The notes below the pieces were generated by a model. It had not been told where the DNA came from and ran no database searches. It saw only the letters and a list, made by a program, of their open reading frames with translations. Source: Gemmatimonadota bacterium (GTDB taxonomy: Bacteria > Gemmatimonadota > Gemmatimonadetes > Longimicrobiales > Gaopeijiaceae). From it: a stretch of DNA of 6,904 bases. Of this stretch, positions 6,153 through 6,904 are shown piece after piece (the stretch's first letter is position 1; every line of letters starts with the position of its first letter). Made by a program: the position numbers and the translations under genes. Location: assembly GCA_007127575.1 (NCBI GenBank), contig SKZC01000168.1, positions 1 through 6,904 on the forward strand. Reading direction: 5' to 3'.

Positions 6153-6180
6153 AATATGGACCAAAACCCTTTCTGTACAA
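6153..6180 (-). promoter_or_regulatory. Candidate sigma-70-like promoter for the HTTM cluster
   Basis: On the minus strand TTGTAC (6180-6175) and CATATT (6158-6153) are separated by 16 bases. They match consensus at 3 and 4 of 6 positions. If used, the transcript would carry a leader of roughly 130-140 bases that includes the repeat cluster. The match is weak and the region is slightly AT-rich, so this could be chance. Confidence 0.22.
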
Positions 6181-6331
6181 GGACTTCGACGCGACCCGAC
6201 GGAACTGTGGCACCGGTCCTGCAATCTAATACCCCCGGAATGCCCTGGGGATCGCAGCGCACCGGGTGTATATTGGCCCACGGAGGCGCACCCAGCGGAA
6301 TGTCGCGCCCACGCCACACATAGGAGGACCC

Positions 6332-6904
6332 ATGAAGGCCCGAACCCTCACCGCCCTGGCCGCCGGAGCCCTGCTCCTCACCGCCGGGTGTGCCGACGTC
6401 CCCACCCAGGAGGCCCCGGGCGTGGACCCGGGGGAGCTGGAGGCGACCTTCTCCGAGCACGGGCAGGGAACGGAGTTCAATCCGGAGAGCTTTCCGGATT
6501 GGAAGTTCTTCCACCGCCGTAGCAATGGCTCGGAGTGTAACATCATCGCCGAGGACCCTGATGGCCACAGGCAAGGGTTCTCCATGGACAATCCGTCCGG
6601 CCCTTGGCTCGCTCTCCGGGGCCGGGATCTGACAGTTCGAGCCGTGACAATTACGACACCGGACGGGACGACGTTCGGCAGTGACGACCCTGGTAATGTG
6701 GAGATTACCGTGACCGGCGGCTGGACCGTGAACGCCTGGTTTTCTGGAAACGAGGCAATGACCAGCTTCAAGCTTGAGCACGGCCAGTCGCACTGGAGCG
6801 GCACCTTCACGGTAGGGGACGGCCCGACATTCGAAGCCACCTGCGAGATCCACAAGCCACGGTTCCGGTCCCCCAGGGTGCATCTCATCGAGGTTACGGA
6901 GGTA
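6332..6904 (+). CDS. Unrecognised lipoprotein, N-terminal 191 codons (truncated by window edge)
   Basis: The frame is open from the ATG at 6332 to the window end. A strong AGGAGG (6322-6327) lies four bases before the start. Residues 1-19, MKARTLTALAAGALLLTAG, form a lipoprotein signal with the lipidated cysteine expected at C20, so the protein should be anchored to a membrane facing the periplasm or cell surface. The rest has alternating hydrophobic and polar stretches rich in Thr, Gly and Trp (for example VRAVTITTPDGTTFGS and VEITVTGGWTVNAWFSG), which suggests a beta-rich domain. Cysteines C69 and C171 could form a disulfide. I recognise no family. Codon use after about 6480 is less GC-biased than in the neighbouring genes, which may reflect a more recent origin. 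It diverges from the HTTM cluster. Confidence 0.8.
   Translation, partial: MKARTLTALAAGALLLTAGCADVPTQEAPGVDPGELEATFSEHGQGTEFNPESFPDWKFFHRRSNGSECNIIAEDPDGHRQGFSMDNPSGPWLALRGRDLTVRAVTITTPDGTTFGSDDPGNVEITVTGGWTVNAWFSGNEAMTSFKLEHGQSHWSGTFTVGDGPTFEATCEIHKPRFRSPRVHLIEVTEV

Larger units (their letters stand above)
6010..6331. other. Divergent regulatory region between the HTTM cluster and a lipoprotein gene
   Basis: These 322 bases are less GC-rich than the flanking genes and show no believable coding frame. They contain a cluster of repeats and dyads at 6071-6104, a possible minus-strand promoter at 6153-6180, AT-rich patches TCTAATAC (6225-6232) and TATATT (6269-6274) that might be -10 elements for the plus-strand gene, and the AGGAGG sites of both flanking genes. 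None of the promoter boxes matches consensus well. Confidence 0.6.

Noticed and set aside
6010..6213. N-terminal extension of the Tat-signal protein to a start at 6213
   Set aside because: It would bury the Tat signal 68 residues inside the protein and ignore the perfect AGGAGG before the ATG at 6009. The repeat cluster also falls in this stretch.

Overview
This window is a GC-rich bacterial chromosome segment carrying housekeeping and accessory genes. The organism is not identifiable from sequence alone. A single-chain (alpha2-type) glycyl-tRNA synthetase, GTG starts, several lipobox lipoproteins, a twin-arginine signal and strong AGGAGG ribosome binding sites fit a GC-rich environmental diderm, for example Gemmatimonadota. 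I hold that placement loosely.

Layout. (1) Positions 1-688, minus strand: the N-terminal part of glycyl-tRNA synthetase, running off the left edge. (2) Positions 689-954: a divergent intergenic region with a hairpin and an almost perfect Shine-Dalgarno sequence that does not serve the next gene. (3) Positions 955-2494, plus strand: nfuA (Fe-S carrier), followed after 7 bases by a lipoprotein of the cyanophycinase family (peptidase S51) with an intact Ser/His/Glu triad. (4) Positions 2427-6009, minus strand: a tight four-gene cluster. In transcription order it holds a small Tat-signal protein with acidic low-complexity tracts, a single-span membrane protein that appears to start with CTG, a vitamin K-dependent gamma-carboxylase-like (HTTM) membrane protein, and a membrane diguanylate cyclase with a C-terminal receiver domain. 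The first three genes are joined by 4-base stop/start overlaps (CTGA and GTGA). The last follows after 33 bases and overlaps the 3' end of the cyanophycinase gene, tail to tail, by 68 bases. (5) Positions 6010-6331: a divergent regulatory region with paired 11-base repeats and overlapping dyads. (6) Positions 6332-6904, plus strand: the start of an unrecognised lipoprotein gene, cut by the right edge.

The most interesting part is the HTTM cluster. Its three coupled genes look like one functional unit at the membrane and envelope: a predicted exported acidic peptide, a membrane partner and a carboxylase-like enzyme. The cyclic-di-GMP enzyme downstream may be co-transcribed. The idea that the exported peptide is the substrate of the HTTM protein is inference only.
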